A DNA stretch of 64,000 nt from Brachypodium distachyon (lineage: Eukaryota > Streptophyta > Magnoliopsida > Poales > Poaceae), in NCBI RefSeq assembly GCF_000005505.3, contig NC_016133.3:31365008-31429007 (forward strand), in the 5' to 3' direction. Made by a program: the position numbers and the translations under genes. The stretch's first letter is position 1. Each line of letters opens with the position of its first letter. Below, one piece after another: positions 21,754 through 34,372 of this stretch. The notes under the pieces are model-generated. The model saw nothing but the letters and a program-made list of their open reading frames with translations, did not search any database and was not told where the DNA came from.

Positions 21754-22827
21754 TACTAGTACTACTGCATAACACAAGTAGCAGTCTTACAATCCACCCC
21801 ATATTTCGTTTCTTTAGGGCGGCTGAAGCGATTCCAATTAGAGCAAGAGGTGGGCACACCATAGATGGTGATGCAAATGGAACATAACAAGACTGCACAG
21901 GACCGGACGGGTTACCGGCCAAGGTTTTGGTTATCTAAATGGGTTCTCTGCATCAAAATGATGTGCACAACCAAATCTAAATGGGTTTGTTAACCAAACT
22001 ATGTATGTTTCAGAAAATCAGGGTATGGATAAAAATAAAGGTCAACCTATGACCCTAATCACCACTAGGATCCTAATTAAGAGAAATAGCTCCATTCACT
22101 ACACTATAGTTGGCGATGCTGGTTTCATTTTGCGAGTGGATGTCTGTGCATTTTTTTGAGCATGTTTTGACCGGATCACTCTGATCCGAGTCTTATTTGT
22201 AATGTTTTGTGAGCCCTTTTCTTTCCATGTTTTCATTTTAAAGACTATGTGTTGTATTGACTTTCTGGCAATTTCTTTAACAGCCCATTTGGCAACCATC
22301 GTTTCATTTCATTTTGGTAGAAATTAAATGAAATCAATTTTTTTTATAGGATTTCATTTGGTTTAATTTGAATTTCTTGTTCAAAAACAATGTTTGTCTA
22401 CCACATGGATTTGTAGAGTGAGAGGCAATTTCAGAGAAATGATGACTTATCGAGAGGAATTGGGGTTAGTTATAGCGCAATTACATGGAATTTGAAATTG
22501 AATTTCTATGGCTAATTCCGTGCCAACCAAACAAGTTCTTTTCTGAAATTTAAAATGAATTCTAAAATTCTAGACCCAAATGATGGGTGTCAAAGGAGTT
22601 GTATGGAAATCGATGGGGAGCCAATTGTTAGAAAAAACACCATAGTTGTATTTGTGAATCACATGTTGGTGCAATAAATAATTATGTTCAAAAGGAAAAA
22701 AAATGGAGAAAACTTGACCGGTAAACTGCCAGGATTTTCAAGATGCCGCAATACCGTAAATCCCGGGCCCTCCCAGAAAAAAACAGGATCTCGTGGCCAA
22801 AACCTTATTCATGACTAAGTTTTGTTA
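21754..22827. other. intergenic, no gene seen
   Basis: AT-rich DNA; no coding region or recognisable element. Confidence 0.5.
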
Positions 22828-22939
22828 CTCCCTCCGACCTGTATTACTCGTCTAAATTTGCCCAAATACGGATGTATCTATGCGTAAAAAGCGTCTAGAT
22901 ACATGTAATATTTTGACAAATAATTTCGGCCGTAGGGAG
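22828..22939. mobile_element. Stowaway-type MITE
   Basis: Starts CTCCCTCCGACC, ends with a TAGGGAG mirror, has TA on both sides (22826-22827 and 22940-22941), is 112 bases long and has the common internal ATGTATCTATGC and GATACATGTAATATTTTGAC strings. Confidence 0.85.
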
Positions 22940-23339
22940 TAGCAGATTTGGGATGTTATTAAGGATGATTTGACTGACTTTTCTCTACTTCAGAATGGGA
23001 ACACCTTGCTGCCAAAAACGGGTCCACCTAAAACAGAGGGTGCACGCATTTCAAATACAGAAGTATCAGCCAATATTAGTTAAATGTAACTTTAAAACAT
23101 TTTGGTAAGATTGGTACCAATCGCATAAATGCGGTAGCGAATATTATCGTTTGCCCAACACAGACGAACTTCATGTTGGACAGACACATCCTTGAAAGAG
23201 TGGTCTAAAACCAAAATTGTCTAAAATCGCCCTTTCCATACTATTTCTAACTTCATTTGCATCCCTCATCCCGCCTACCTCTTGAACCCAAACCAGAGTG
23301 GTCTAAGATCGCGCGCTGTATACGAGCGCCCTTGAATTA

Positions 23340-23760
23340 GACCCCGACCGCGCACGCTTATTAGGCCTATTTACAGTCATTGGACCCTAACAAGATGTAG
23401 TACTGCACAACTTGAAAAAAAAGAAAGGACGTCCTACTGCACATTTGTCTTCAAAGTGCTGCCTCCGTCGATAATTCTTGTCTCAATTTTGTTCAAATGT
23501 GAATGTATCTATTCTTAAAAAATGTCTAAATACATGTAATATTTCGAAAAGAATTATGAAACGGAAAGAATACATGGAGCGACCCACCGAATTCTTGGCG
23601 ACTTAAATAATCCTTGCACTTGGATTCACTCAATTTGAAACAGACTTCGGCTAATTTTGCCAGGCTTGGCTGAAATGAAAACGGAAAACGTGCTGCCGAA
23701 TTACAGTGGTGGCCAGCCATGTCGCCATGATCTGCATGTGAATCGATCTGAAAATGAGAC
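23340..23760. repeat. direct duplication of 51310-51580, containing a MITE
   Basis: Shares TTGGACCCTA(A/G)CAAGATGT, GCACATTTGTCT, ACATGGAGCGAC, AATTCTTGG, CTTGGA and TACAGTGGTGGCC in the same order with the DNA just 3' of the 51679 kiwellin gene. Confidence 0.75.
23461..23572. mobile_element. worn Stowaway-type MITE with a paralogous empty site
   Basis: It has Stowaway body strings (TTCTTGTCTCAA, ATGTATCTATTC, AAATACATGTAATATTTCG) and eroded ends (CCTCCGTCG and CGGAAAG). The duplicate at about 51393-51403 reads straight through (CAAAGTACGTACATGGAGCG), so it lacks the insertion. Confidence 0.7.
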
Positions 23761-24051
23761 TATAGAGTGACTGGAGTAGCTAGCTATAATATATAAAGTT
23801 GATTTCCACTAATTGCAACTAATGTTTTCAAGTTTCACATGCAAAGTGTTCACATCATCATCGACATCATGCACATCATGAGCATGCAAAGTGTCAACAT
23901 CATGTGTTGTATACTACTAGGAATTCATTTTGGTGGTCCATTCAATGATTTAATATTTTGACACTTCTGATTTTTCACTTTCACGTTGTATAAAAATAGT
24001 TCAACAAGTAGATGTTTTTCATGATATATGTCAATCTTTCTAATATCTACT

Positions 24052-24882
24052 GTTGTAGTAAAATAAAACCCTTATATGGGACGGGCCGTAAATCTTACGT
24101 GGCGACGACCAAGTTAACATTCCGCAAGCACGAGTCAAAGACACCTACGTGGCGCGGTCAATCCTACGTGGCAGAGGAAGACTAGTCAACGAGTCAAGCC
24201 TCTCATGCCACGGTCAAGGGGTCAAATGAGTTAGAGTGAGGGGCAAGAAAAGAGAGAGGAGAGAGCCCTTGGTCCATGTCCTACTTTTCTCACATGGTGC
24301 ACACAAAAGTTATGAACCAAAAGAGCTACTTTTACCCTTTTGCCCCACTTTTCTCTCTCCCTCAAGGGTAGCCATGGTCATTTGTCATGTACCCCTAGGC
24401 TATAAATACCCTTCCATGGGGCATGTATCACTCACTCTCAACTTGAATAAACTCAAGGGGAGAGTGCTAGAGCCTCTTGCAAAGAGCTCTAGTTTCGAGA
24501 TCCGGGAAGACGCGTTCGGCCCGGACTCGAAGGAGAAGGGGTTGGGTTAGAGTTTCGAGGGTATCCTAACCTCGATACTTGGAAAGACGCGTTCGGTCCA
24601 AGTACGAGGCGGCCCTGACGAACCTCTTGCTGAAAGGTGTTTTGGGAAGATCCGCTCGGCCCAAGCCCTAAGCTAACAACCCCCTCGAAGCCTTTCATAA
24701 CATAGGATTAAGTCGCACCCGCAGGGTCGACCGAACCTATTCAAAAAATATCGACGTGTCAACTTGTCCAAGTGTACGGCGACCTTCGCTATAAGGCCGG
24801 CGTACACGTCCTACCTTTATCCCGTACTTGTGCCATCGAGCATTGGCACTCCTTACTCTAATTGTTGTCGAGAACAACAACA
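24052..24882 (+). repeat. 5' LTR of the outer gypsy element
   Basis: TG...CA ends; TATA box TATAAATA at 24401-24408; match to 49990-50824 along its length, with small differences such as a GGGACGGGCCGTAAATCT stretch found only here. Confidence 0.93.
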
Positions 24883-24900
24883 GGGGCGCCGACCGTGGGG
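24883..24900 (+). other. primer-binding site of the outer gypsy element
   Basis: GGGGCGCCGACCGTGGGG directly after the LTR, the usual position and style for Tat-type elements. Confidence 0.65.
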
Positions 24901-24925
24901 AAACCTCGCCGCAATTGAAGATCTA

Positions 24926-27807
24926 ATGGCCCCGACGAAGCCTACTTCATCGGGTCCCCAACTTGCCGCAAAGTCTACACGGTTGCAAACAAAGAAAGCA
25001 AGTGCCTCGGGGGCTCCCGAGGAAGAAGGAAACATCACCAATCCGGACGCCGCTGCAAGCATGGTCGCCACGACGGAAGTCGCGGTCGCCCCTTCGCTAC
25101 CGGCTGTCCCGGAAGGAACCGAAGTGCTCGAAACCGTCGTAGGCGGTCCCTCGACACTCACCAACGTAGTGGCAAGGATCGGCAAGCTGCCTACGGTTGC
25201 CGCCCCCGCAGGGGATACGGAACTCAGCATGCCTCGCTCGATGGGCTTCGCGCCACCTTCCCAACGACCGGTGGTAACCCTGCCCTCGGAACCTACAAGA
25301 GGAAACAATGTGGCGTCGGGAGAATCCGCGTCAGAAAACCAAGGAGTCCCGGCCTACGACCCCTCCAACCAGGGATTACCTCCACTGGCGCTCGCCGCGA
25401 TCGCCCAAGGAGCTCCTTGGTATCATCCTTATTGGGGGCTTTCGCCGCAAGGCGCTCTCCAAATCGCACACTCTCAACATCAACCTCGCTTTGCGATGGC
25501 CTCGCAAGCACCCCTTGGTTCCCCCGCCAGGGTCGAACAAGGCGGCCACCAGGTACCACCTCAAGATGCGCCTCACGGAGAACAAGACCCTAGCGTGCAT
25601 GGAAATGAGCAAGTGGCAGAATCCAGAGCCCGTGCCGGCGGCGAAAAGAATTCCCGTTGACGCTCTGACCCTCCAAGAAAACGCCGAGATCATTCTCCAA
25701 GCGACCCTCTAGCGACGAAAGCGACGAGGGAGGACCTCGCCACCGGAGGAACCAAAGGAATCGGCCGACTTGCAATCCGCTCACGCGGGAGATCCAAGAT
25801 GCACCTTTTCCGCCAAGGTTCAAGCCACCCACAATACGGCCGTACGACGGGGAGTCGAACCCTCTTCAATTTTTGGATGTCTACTCCACCGCCATACGGG
25901 CCGCCGGGGGAGGTCCCGTCGAGATGTGCAACCTCTTTCCGCTCGCGCTCACCGGAATGGCACAAACTTGGTTTTACAACCTGCGGAAGAACTCCGTGCA
26001 CTCATGGGAACGCCTCCAAGAGGTCTTCATCGCCAACTTTCAAGGAAATTTTAAGGAACCCGTGCAGGCTCATGAGCTGTGCGCCGTGAAACAAAAGCCG
26101 GGGGAATCCCTCAGAAGCTTCTTCCATCGCTTTGCGAAGGTACGAAGTCAAATCGCCAACCCACCGTCGACCACCGTGATCGACGCATGCATGCAAGGTC
26201 TTCTCCAAGGAGAAGTAAATCGGGCCCTAAGTCGTAACCCACCAAAGACGACCGAAGAGCTTTATCGAATCTTGCAAGAATACGCCCGGGGTGAAGACGG
26301 GGACATCGCCAAGAAGGACGCGCCACGCGCCGCTCCCGAAGGAACTCCCTCGTCCGACAAACCCCCTGTGCCAACTTCGTCTTCCAAGAAGAAGAGGAGG
26401 TGGGGGAAAAAGGGCGCCGGTGACCAAGCCCGGAAAATCTTCGCCGTCGAAGGTCAAGCACTGCCCCAAAAGACTTGGCAACCCAAGAAGCCACCTCGTC
26501 CGACCGAGGGAGGAACTGGAAGGTGCCTCATCCACAACTCGGCGAGTTATAGCACCGAAGAGTGCAACACACTCATCGCGGCCCGCGAAGAGTTCCAGGC
26601 CCGAATGCAGGCTCGACGCAAGGATGAGAAGACAATCGAGGCTCCGCGCCCCGCCAATGTCCTTGTCGCCGACCCAGCACCCAAGGAAGACAACCTCCTG
26701 TTCCAGGAACCCGCACATCACATCAGAGTGATACTCGGGGGCTCCGCAACGGGACGGGGATCAAAGCGACAACGCAAGGAGTATGCTCGTGAAGTCAATG
26801 TCGTGGGAACTTTCACCCCGACACCACCACCCAAGTGGGCAAGCGTGCCAATTGCTTTCACCGAAGAAGACGCTAAGGGGATACGCTTCCCACATGACGA
26901 CGCCCTCTTCGTGACGGCGATCGTCGCCAATTGTGAGCTCAAGAAGATTCTTGTGGATGGCGGAAGCTCCGCCGACATCCTATATCTGAGCACATTAAAG
27001 AAGCTGATGGAGCCACAAGGGGGATACAAGAACGGCTCGCTTCAGCCGTCCCTTTATCCCGTCACCGGTTTCGTGCCGGGGAAGTCCATTCAGCCGCTCG
27101 GACAAATTGAGCTTCTCACAACCTTTGGAGACACCACAAATCATCGAACCGAGCTCGTACGCTTCGACGTGGTGGATATGGAGGCCTCCTTCAACGCCAT
27201 CCTCGGGAGGACGACGCTAAACCGTCTTTGTGCCACCATCCACCACAATTTCTTGTGCATGAAGATCCCAGGCCTGAAGGACGTGATAACGGTCCGCGAC
27301 GAGCAATCTTCTGACAAGAAGACACTTTACTGCCACGAGACCAAGTGCGCCGAAAAGGGAGAATCATCCAAGAGTATCAACTTGCTTTCGAGCACTGGAG
27401 CGTCTGAAACCAATCCTCAGGAGCGCTACATCGCCAAGCCTCTCCCCGAAGGAGAGCTCAAGGAGGTACGCATCTCCCAAGATGACGCCACACGCACGCT
27501 GAAGATTGGAGCCGACCTCCCGAGTAAACTCGAGGAAGAACTTGTCAGCCTGCTCCGGAAGAATTCAGACCTCTTCGCTTGGTCACCTTCCGACTCGGGA
27601 GGAGTCCCGCGTGACGTCATGGAACATCGCCTCGCCATGAGACCTGACAAAGCTCCCGTGAAGCAGAAGCTTCGGAAACTCTCCACTGAGCGAAGCGAAG
27701 TCATCAAACAAGAAATCGCTAAACTCTCCGACGCCGGGCTTATCCAAGAAGTTTGGCATCCCGAGTGGCTAGCCAATCCTGTCTTGGTGAAAAAGGCCAA
27801 CGGCAAG
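24926..27807 (+). pseudogene. outer element gag and protease, frameshifted
   Basis: Gag starts at ATG 24926 and is open to 25660. A frameshift lies between 25660 and about 25800, and the main frame runs from about 25807 (FPPRFKPPTIRPYDGE) to the stop at 27808. The conserved gag core is at about 25930-26150 (WFYNLRKNSVHSW, QKPGESLRSFFHRF). A Cys/His string near 26524 is a poor zinc knuckle. The protease core ILVDGGSSADILY is near 26950 (DGGS in place of DSG/DTG), with the flap and GRTTLN region following. The start of the RT (EWLANPVLVKKANGK) closes the frame. Confidence 0.88.
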
Positions 27808-27810
27808 TGA

Positions 27811-30719
27811 CGGATGTGTGTCGACTTCACCGACCTCAACAAGGCATGCCCCAAGGATGACTACTTGCTCCCTCGGATCGACCAACTGGTCGACTCCACG
27901 ACGGGATGCGAGAGGTTGAGCTTCTTGGACGCCTATTCGGGATATCACCAAGTCCACGTGGCCAAGGAAGACGAGGAAAAGACCAGCTTCATCACTCCTG
28001 TCGGCACCTTCTGCTATCGCAGAATGCCCTTTGGATTCAGGAACACCGGCGCGACCTTCCAACGCCTCATCAGCCTCATCCTCAAAGAACAATTGGGGAG
28101 AAACGCCGAAGTATACGTGGATGACGCCGTCATCAAAAGTCAAATTGTAGGAACTCATCCCAGGGACCTGTAGGAAACCTTCGACAATCTCCGCAAGTAC
28201 GGCGTAAAGCTCAATCCGAAGAAGTGCGCATTCGGAGTTCGAGGAGGAAAACTCCTGGGCTTCCTCATCTCCCAACGAGGGATCGAGGCTAACCCAGAGA
28301 AAATCCGGGCCATCGTGGAGATGGAGCCTCCTCGCTCCGTCAAAGATGTGCAGCGCCTAGCGGGAAGAATGGCAGCCTTGGGATGATTCGTCGCCCGATC
28401 AGCCGAGAAGGGTCTTCCTTTGTTCAAAGCCTTGAGAAGCCTCGACAACTTCGAGTGGACCGACGAAGCTCAAAGGGCCTTCGAAGAACTCAAGACCTAT
28501 TTGTTGACCCCTCCGCTTCTCACGAGCCCAAAGTAGGGGGAGCCCTTGCTCCTGTACCTTGCCGCGACCCCGGTCGCCGTGAGCACAGCACTCGTGAAGG
28601 AGGAAGACGGGTCACAACGCCCGGTATATTACGTGAATGAAGCCTTGGGAGGAGCAAAGGGTCGATACACCCAGATCGAGAAGATCGCTTACGCCCTCCT
28701 CATGGCCTCTCGAAAGCTCCGTCATTACTTCATGGGCCACACCATCATGGTGCAAACTACTTTCCCACTCAAGGAGGTCTTCGGCAATAAGGAAGCCACC
28801 GGAAGAATCGCCAAATGGGTAACGGAATTGGCCCCTTTCTCGCTAGAACTCTTGGCGAGGACGGCCATAAAATCCCAAGTCCTGGCTGACTTTGTGGCCG
28901 AGTGGCATGCTCCACTAGCCCCGCCTGAAGAAGTCACGTCCAAAACCGAGCCCCCTGAACCACATTGGATAATGAGGTTCGATGGCTCCAAGCGCCTCGA
29001 CGGCGCCGGGGCCGGAGTCATACTCATCAGCCCCGAAGGGAAAATCTTGGAGTACGCCACCCACCTGTACTTCAACGCCACCAACAATATGGCGGACTAT
29101 GAGGCGCTACTTCTCGGGCTTCGACTGGCCAAGGCCATGGGGTCTGACGCCTTCTCATCCAAGGAGACTCCCAACTGGTGATAAACCAAATGGACAAGTC
29201 ATATCAATGCCTTGATGAGAGGATGAAGAAATATATTGAAGAAGTTCGCAAGATGGAACGGTACTTCCTGGGCGTGGAGGCGAGACGCATTCCACGAGGA
29301 GAAAATCACTTGGCCGACAGGTTAGCCCGTACGGCCGGTTCCAAAGAACCGCTGCCACCCGGCACATTCTTTGAAGTGATTCGCACCCCATACATAAAGC
29401 AAGAAGCCGACACCCTTGACGAAGCTTCAAAGACCAGCATGGTCATCAACGCTTCACCCTCTTGGATGACACCGATTATCCGCGCCTTAAAAGGCGAGGT
29501 GGACGAAGAAGCAGAAGGCCCAAGCGCCAAAACTCTCCTCGCGAAAGCCAAGATGTACGTCCTCCTCGACGGCATCCTGTACAAGAAAGGGGCGGCCGCA
29601 TTGCTTAAGTGCATGACTCCTGACCGGGGAGCCGAGCTCCTCCTGGAAATCCATTCGGCAATATGCGGCCACCATCTCGCGCCAAGAGCAACCGCGGCAA
29701 AAGTCTTACGACAAGGATTCTATTGGCCCACCATGGTGCAAGACGCAATCACCATATTGCGGAAATGCAAAGCTTACCAGAAAATGGCTAAGTCAATACA
29801 TGCGCCCGTGACTTCCCTGAAGAATATCCTGATAACATGGCCATTTGCACGCTGGGGAATGGACCTTCTCGGGCCTTTCCCCGCATGCAATGGGGGCTGC
29901 AAGTACCTCGTGGTGACGATTGATTACTTCTCCAAATGGATAGAAGCAGCGCCGCTCGGCAAGATCACGTCACAGGCCGTTCAAAATTTTTTCTGGGAGA
30001 ATATCATATGCCGATATGGCGTCCCGCGAGAGCTAACCGTGGACAATGGCAAACAGTTTGACTGTGCGGAATTCATCAAATTCTGCGAATGCCTTGAGAT
30101 CAAACTGCACTTCGCATTCGTTGCTTACCCAAAGAGCAACAGCACCTGCGAAAGGGCAAATGGACTAATTCTCCAAGGACTCCGCCGAAGGGTAGAGAAC
30201 ACGGTTAGCAAAGCAAGGGGAGCATGAGACGATGAACTCGCTAGCGTGGTTTGGGGCATACGCACCTCCGTAAGCCGTTCCACGGGCCGAACACCATTCT
30301 CTTTGGTGTATGGAGTCGAAGCAGTTCTTCCCGCCGAGGTCGAGTTCCGCTCACCTCGGGTCGAAAGGCTCCAAGAAGCCACTCCAATGGCCTTCATCGA
30401 AAATGAAGAGCACCACAAAACGGCCATCGATCTTGTGAAAGAAGCTCGTGACAAAGCCCTCATGAGGCATGCCGTCTACGAGCAAAGCGCCGCACGCTTC
30501 TACAACACAAGAGTCCGGGAACGAGCCTTCTCCCAAGGAGATCTCATGCTGAAAAAGAATGTCGACCCAAAGCTCCAGCGCAAACTCGACCCTAAATGGG
30601 AAGGACCATACCGCATCACCGCAGTATTGGGAAATGGTGCATACCACCTCGAGAACATGAAAGAGCAAGATCTTGTCCATGCCTGGAACGGCGACAAGCT
30701 CCGGCGTTTCTATGCCTAA
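27811..30719 (+). pseudogene. outer element reverse transcriptase, two RNases H and integrase, with stops
   Basis: The RT begins RMCVDFTDLN directly after a TGA (27808-27810) that replaces the usual Trp; LDAYSGYHQ and the active-site YVDD lie near 27925 and 28120. Further in-frame stops are at 28171 (TAG), 28384 (TGA) and 28534 (TAG). The first RNase H is degenerate. The second, archaeal-type RNase H starts at MRFDGSKRLDGAGAG (about 28974), is frameshifted near 29150-29165 and continues at DSQLVINQ. The integrase has a WGMDLLG Asp (about 29860), a VDNGKQFD Asp (about 30040) and a CERANG Glu (about 30150). A TGA at 30225 interrupts it. The C-terminal KWEGPYRI region ends at 30719. No chromodomain. 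Confidence 0.9.
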
Positions 30720-31813
30720 GGAGAACCTTCAAGGGCAATCCTTGCCACTCCCAAAGGAGACCATCAGCGCCCAACCGGCCTCTTCTCTACGAAACTTTGA
30801 GGGATCATTAGCGCCAACGAGGCCACGTCTACATAAGGCTTGTAAGTGCCCATCGGGCCATACCTTAAGATAAGAAAGTAAGGATCAATAAAAACAAGTT
30901 CTTGAGGAAAAATTAACAGTGACACGAGACAATCACATGACTCATCATCGTAGAAGAGCCGCTGCCCCTGTGCCGCTCGCCGAGGAATGCGAAAAGGCCT
31001 CTGTTGGCCTAAGCGTCCTCTAAAAATGTCCATGGACATAGGTCGCTACTAGCAACTTGTTCCTTGGTGGATCCTAACGTGCCTCGAGGCCATCCGCCAA
31101 GTAGAACCAAGTCTCCCGAGCGCCGAAAACTCCTTAAAACGCATTTAAGGAGAACCATAAATAAGCGAGTTATGCATGAGCATACTTACCTCGGAGAACC
31201 ATGCTATCCATATGCGAGACATCACGCACGGGCCTGCATGATACTATCCAGGCTAAGACTCCATAACAATCGTGGGAAAGCATAGCTTCCTGAAGTCCGA
31301 AGAGGGAAAATTCCGCACGAAATTTCCCGAACAGCATGTCGAAGTGTCCGGATCACTACGGGCATATCGATAGCGACCCTCACAAGGGTACTAGGATCCG
31401 TGGCTCGTAACCATGGCCTAAGGCGCCAAAGCCAAGTCGTATCCCAACGATGACAGCAATTGATGGCACAAAAGTGCTATCGTAGCGAACGATCGCGAGC
31501 TGTATAAACTAAGGAAATATAGTACTTCACAAGAAGGAAATATAGTAGTCCAAAAAACACGTGTTGAGCCAAGTTAACATTTCCGATAATGTCGAATACG
31601 TGGTGAAACCTGAGAAATACATGCCAAGCTATGTTAACATTTCCGATAATGTTGACTACATAGTAAAGCATGAAACATAACAAAAAACCTGCCTTATGAC
31701 CTCTACGACCAAGAGCCTAAGCATGCTAGACATGAGGCTAAGTCAAGTGGGGATATGCAGCATCGCATAAGTAAGCAGCTGAGGTACATCACCACCTCCA
31801 AGGGTGACGAGGC
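30720..31813. other. outer element spacer between pol and the antisense ORF
   Basis: Non-coding on both strands. A short direct repeat with AACATTTCCGATAATGT occurs at about 31570-31600 and 31635-31660. Confidence 0.6.
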
Positions 31814-33272
31814 TCACGCCTCATCGTCACCCTCTTGAAGAGCGGGCTCAAGGCAACGCACGAAGCGTCGAGGCTGAGCGCGAAGAGGAGCACCCTGGTC
31901 CACCAGAAACTTCTTCGCCCCGTGAGACATCTCACCCTCAAGCCCGCTCATCCCGGCACCACCGTAAAGGACCGCCGCAACCGCCGACGAAACAAGTCGG
32001 GCACCCGTACTCAGGAGGCACTTCTTCACGGTAGGCTCAATGAGCTCCACCTGTGAAGTGAGCAACCTTCTCACCTCATCCACCATGCGACACGGAGGAA
32101 GATCCGGCTGGGGAACACTCCTCAGGCAAGTCATCTTCTCCCGAATCTCGGTGGCCTGGGCAAGCAAAAGCGAAACCACCTCGGGACAACGATCCGGTAG
32201 AGGACGAGCACGAGGAGGAAGCATCGGGCCGTCACCCGCTGCCGCTAACTCCACCTTGAGGGAAGCTGCCTCCGCGCGGGCATGCTCCCTATCATGGTTG
32301 GCCACCACCAAGTCCTCCTCAACTCAACGGGTCCTCGCGATCTCGTCCTTCTAGCACTCCTCAGCGAGTCGAGCCCTGGTCTCCACGGCCGCAAGCTCTG
32401 CCGAAACGCGGGAGAGCTCAGCCTCCACGGCCTCGCGCCGTACCCTCTCCGAAGCCAACTCACTCAAGGCAAGGGTAGACTTGGACATCTCCACGTCCAA
32501 AATAGCGGAAAGCGCCCCCACCTGAGTCTTGAGGGCAGGAAGGGCACCCACGGCCTCGACCAAGCTTCTGCAAAAAAGAGGAAGTTAGCACAAAGCTAAC
32601 CCAAAGGGCAAAGGGAGATGCGTCGCGGAAGGTCACCAGCTCCAGTGTCACGAAAGGGTCTCTCGCTCCATCCTCGGACGTTGGAAGCACTCCATCCCTC
32701 GCCTGAGTCGGGGGCTCGCCCTCAAGAACCCTGGGCTCCGCGGCCCTTGCACCTAAAAACAAGCCAAGAAGATCATGTCAAAATCATTTTGAAAAAGAAT
32801 GACATGAACAAAAGAAAAGGGCACTCACCCGAGGTAGGAGCATCCTCCTCAGGGCGCTCGCGACTAATGGAGAACACCTGGATGCCCGCACTGCTGGCTC
32901 CGGTCGACAACTCCACCACCGAGTCGCTCCGAAGCCGAAGCCCCGTCTCACGAGTGAAAGCCTCAACCTCGTGACTCGAAGGAGGAAGAACTTGCTCGAG
33001 TCCAATCTTCCCCTTCATGTGCAGGTCCAAGGTCACCCTCATGGGGGACCTCGACTCACCCACGACAGGATCCGCCGAATCCGCCGGGGCGTAGTCAAGA
33101 GAAGGAGAAGGAGTCGGGGGAGCTTTCCTCTTGCATCCACTCAACGGGCGAGGTATCTTGGGGACTGGCGCGACAGACACCTCCAGGCCCAGCACCGCCG
33201 CTCCCACCTTCGCCTTCCCACAAGAATCCCGCAGCTTGGACCCCACCACCAACATCGACGGCGTAGCCAAGC
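31814..33272 (-). pseudogene. outer element antisense ORF, 3' part, with at least one intron
   Basis: C-terminal half of the antisense-strand protein of the outer element, cut from its 5' half by the nested insertion at 33272. Reading down from 33270: a Pro/Ser-rich region with RKAPPTPSPS, then ...EEDAPTSG at 32829. There a GTGAGT donor (32828-32823) and TTTTTAG acceptor (ending 32753) remove 76 bases in matching phase (1 base plus 2), joining to ARAAEPRVLEGEPP. A second possible intron is 32568-32636, but its phase does not fit the next part without an indel. From 32563 a heptad-rich coiled coil follows (LALSELASERV, AVEAELSRVSAELAA), interrupted by TAG and TGA near 32330-32352, and ends at 31814. 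Function in the element is unknown. Confidence 0.7.
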
Positions 33273-34260
33273 TGTCGCACCCGTGGCACCCGAGGTACCA
33301 CCGCTGCGCGACGCGTGGGCCCCTCCCCCGAGTTCCCGGGAAGGTCTCATCCCGGGGAGCGCCGACGAGCTTCCCGGCAAGCTACCAGCCCGAAAAGGGC
33401 TAGCGGGGCTTCGGGGAATATTCCCGCTTGGGCACCTCCCGGGAAGCTGCTTCCCGGGAGGAGGTTCCCGGGTGCGTTGGGCCCGGGTGCTTCCCGGGTT
33501 GACTTGCGGGGACTGGGGGTTCCCGGACGCGTGCCCCCGCCTCGGGTCGTGGGGCCCACTAGACAGCGCCGCGCGGGCGCGTGGCGGGCGCGGAACGCGC
33601 GGTCCCACCAAGGCAAGGATTAAGGCGCGCAGCTCAGTAAACGAGCCGACCGACGGGTAGTTACCCGTCCGATCCAAGGAGCAGTGGTTGTCCAATCTTA
33701 CCCTAGGGTCTTAGGCCCCTAGCAGCGGAGGTGGCACCCATGCATGCCACCAGCTCACCGGGGAGAGTTGCATGGCTCCCCTTTGGACACTTGTAGCCCA
33801 TGCACCGTGGCACATGTGGCATCCCCTTGTGTATAAAAGGAAAACCCATGCCAACGGTTGACGGGGTTAGAGGGTTGACGGGTCAGATAGTTCGGGGATA
33901 GTGAGTTGGTCAGTTGGTTCCGGTGGACAACAAGCAGAGAATAGTAAGGAGTACTTAGACATTGAGAGGAAGCCCGGGATCTGGCCTGGCAACAACATGT
34001 AAATGCTTGATCCGCAATCGATATCAGTTCAGACAGGCAGGACGTAGGGTTTTACACCTCCGGGTGGCCCGAACCTGGTAAAGAATGGGTGTGCATTTGT
34101 TCTGGTACTAGCGCGCCCTCTTGGCACTTGGTCTCACCGGCCCCATCGGGCCTCATCGGCCGTGCCGGCGATAACCGGGTCTCCGCCCCAGACGCCCCTA
34201 CCGAACCTAAAAGGGGGATGTGGCTGCACGCCCCCGGTGTCGGAGCACCGAGCGACGACA
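33273..34260 (+). repeat. 5' LTR of the inner gypsy element
   Basis: TGTCGCACC...GACGACA; TATA box GTATAAAAGG at 33831-33840; very GC-rich first third with repeated CCCGGGAAG strings. Confidence 0.93.
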
Positions 34261-34284
34261 TCTGGCGCGCCAGGTAGGTGGCGC
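34261..34284 (+). other. primer-binding region of the inner gypsy element
   Basis: TCTGGCGCGCCAGGTAGGTG directly after the LTR end GACGACA. Confidence 0.6.
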
Positions 34285-34372
34285 GGGAGTGGACGACATC
34301 TGGTAGATCGCCGGCAGCAGAAGTTCCCATCGGCATCGGCTTCACTCTTCTTCATCGACGAGCCTTGTCACC

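Noticed and set aside
22092..22106. CACTACACTATAG as a CACTA transposon end
   Set aside because: No matching opposite terminus, subterminal repeats or 3-bp target duplication could be linked to it.
32568..32636. Second intron in the outer antisense ORF
   Set aside because: Good TTTTTTGCAG acceptor, but the reading phase does not fit the downstream coiled-coil frame and the 69 bases are themselves open; kept only as a possibility.
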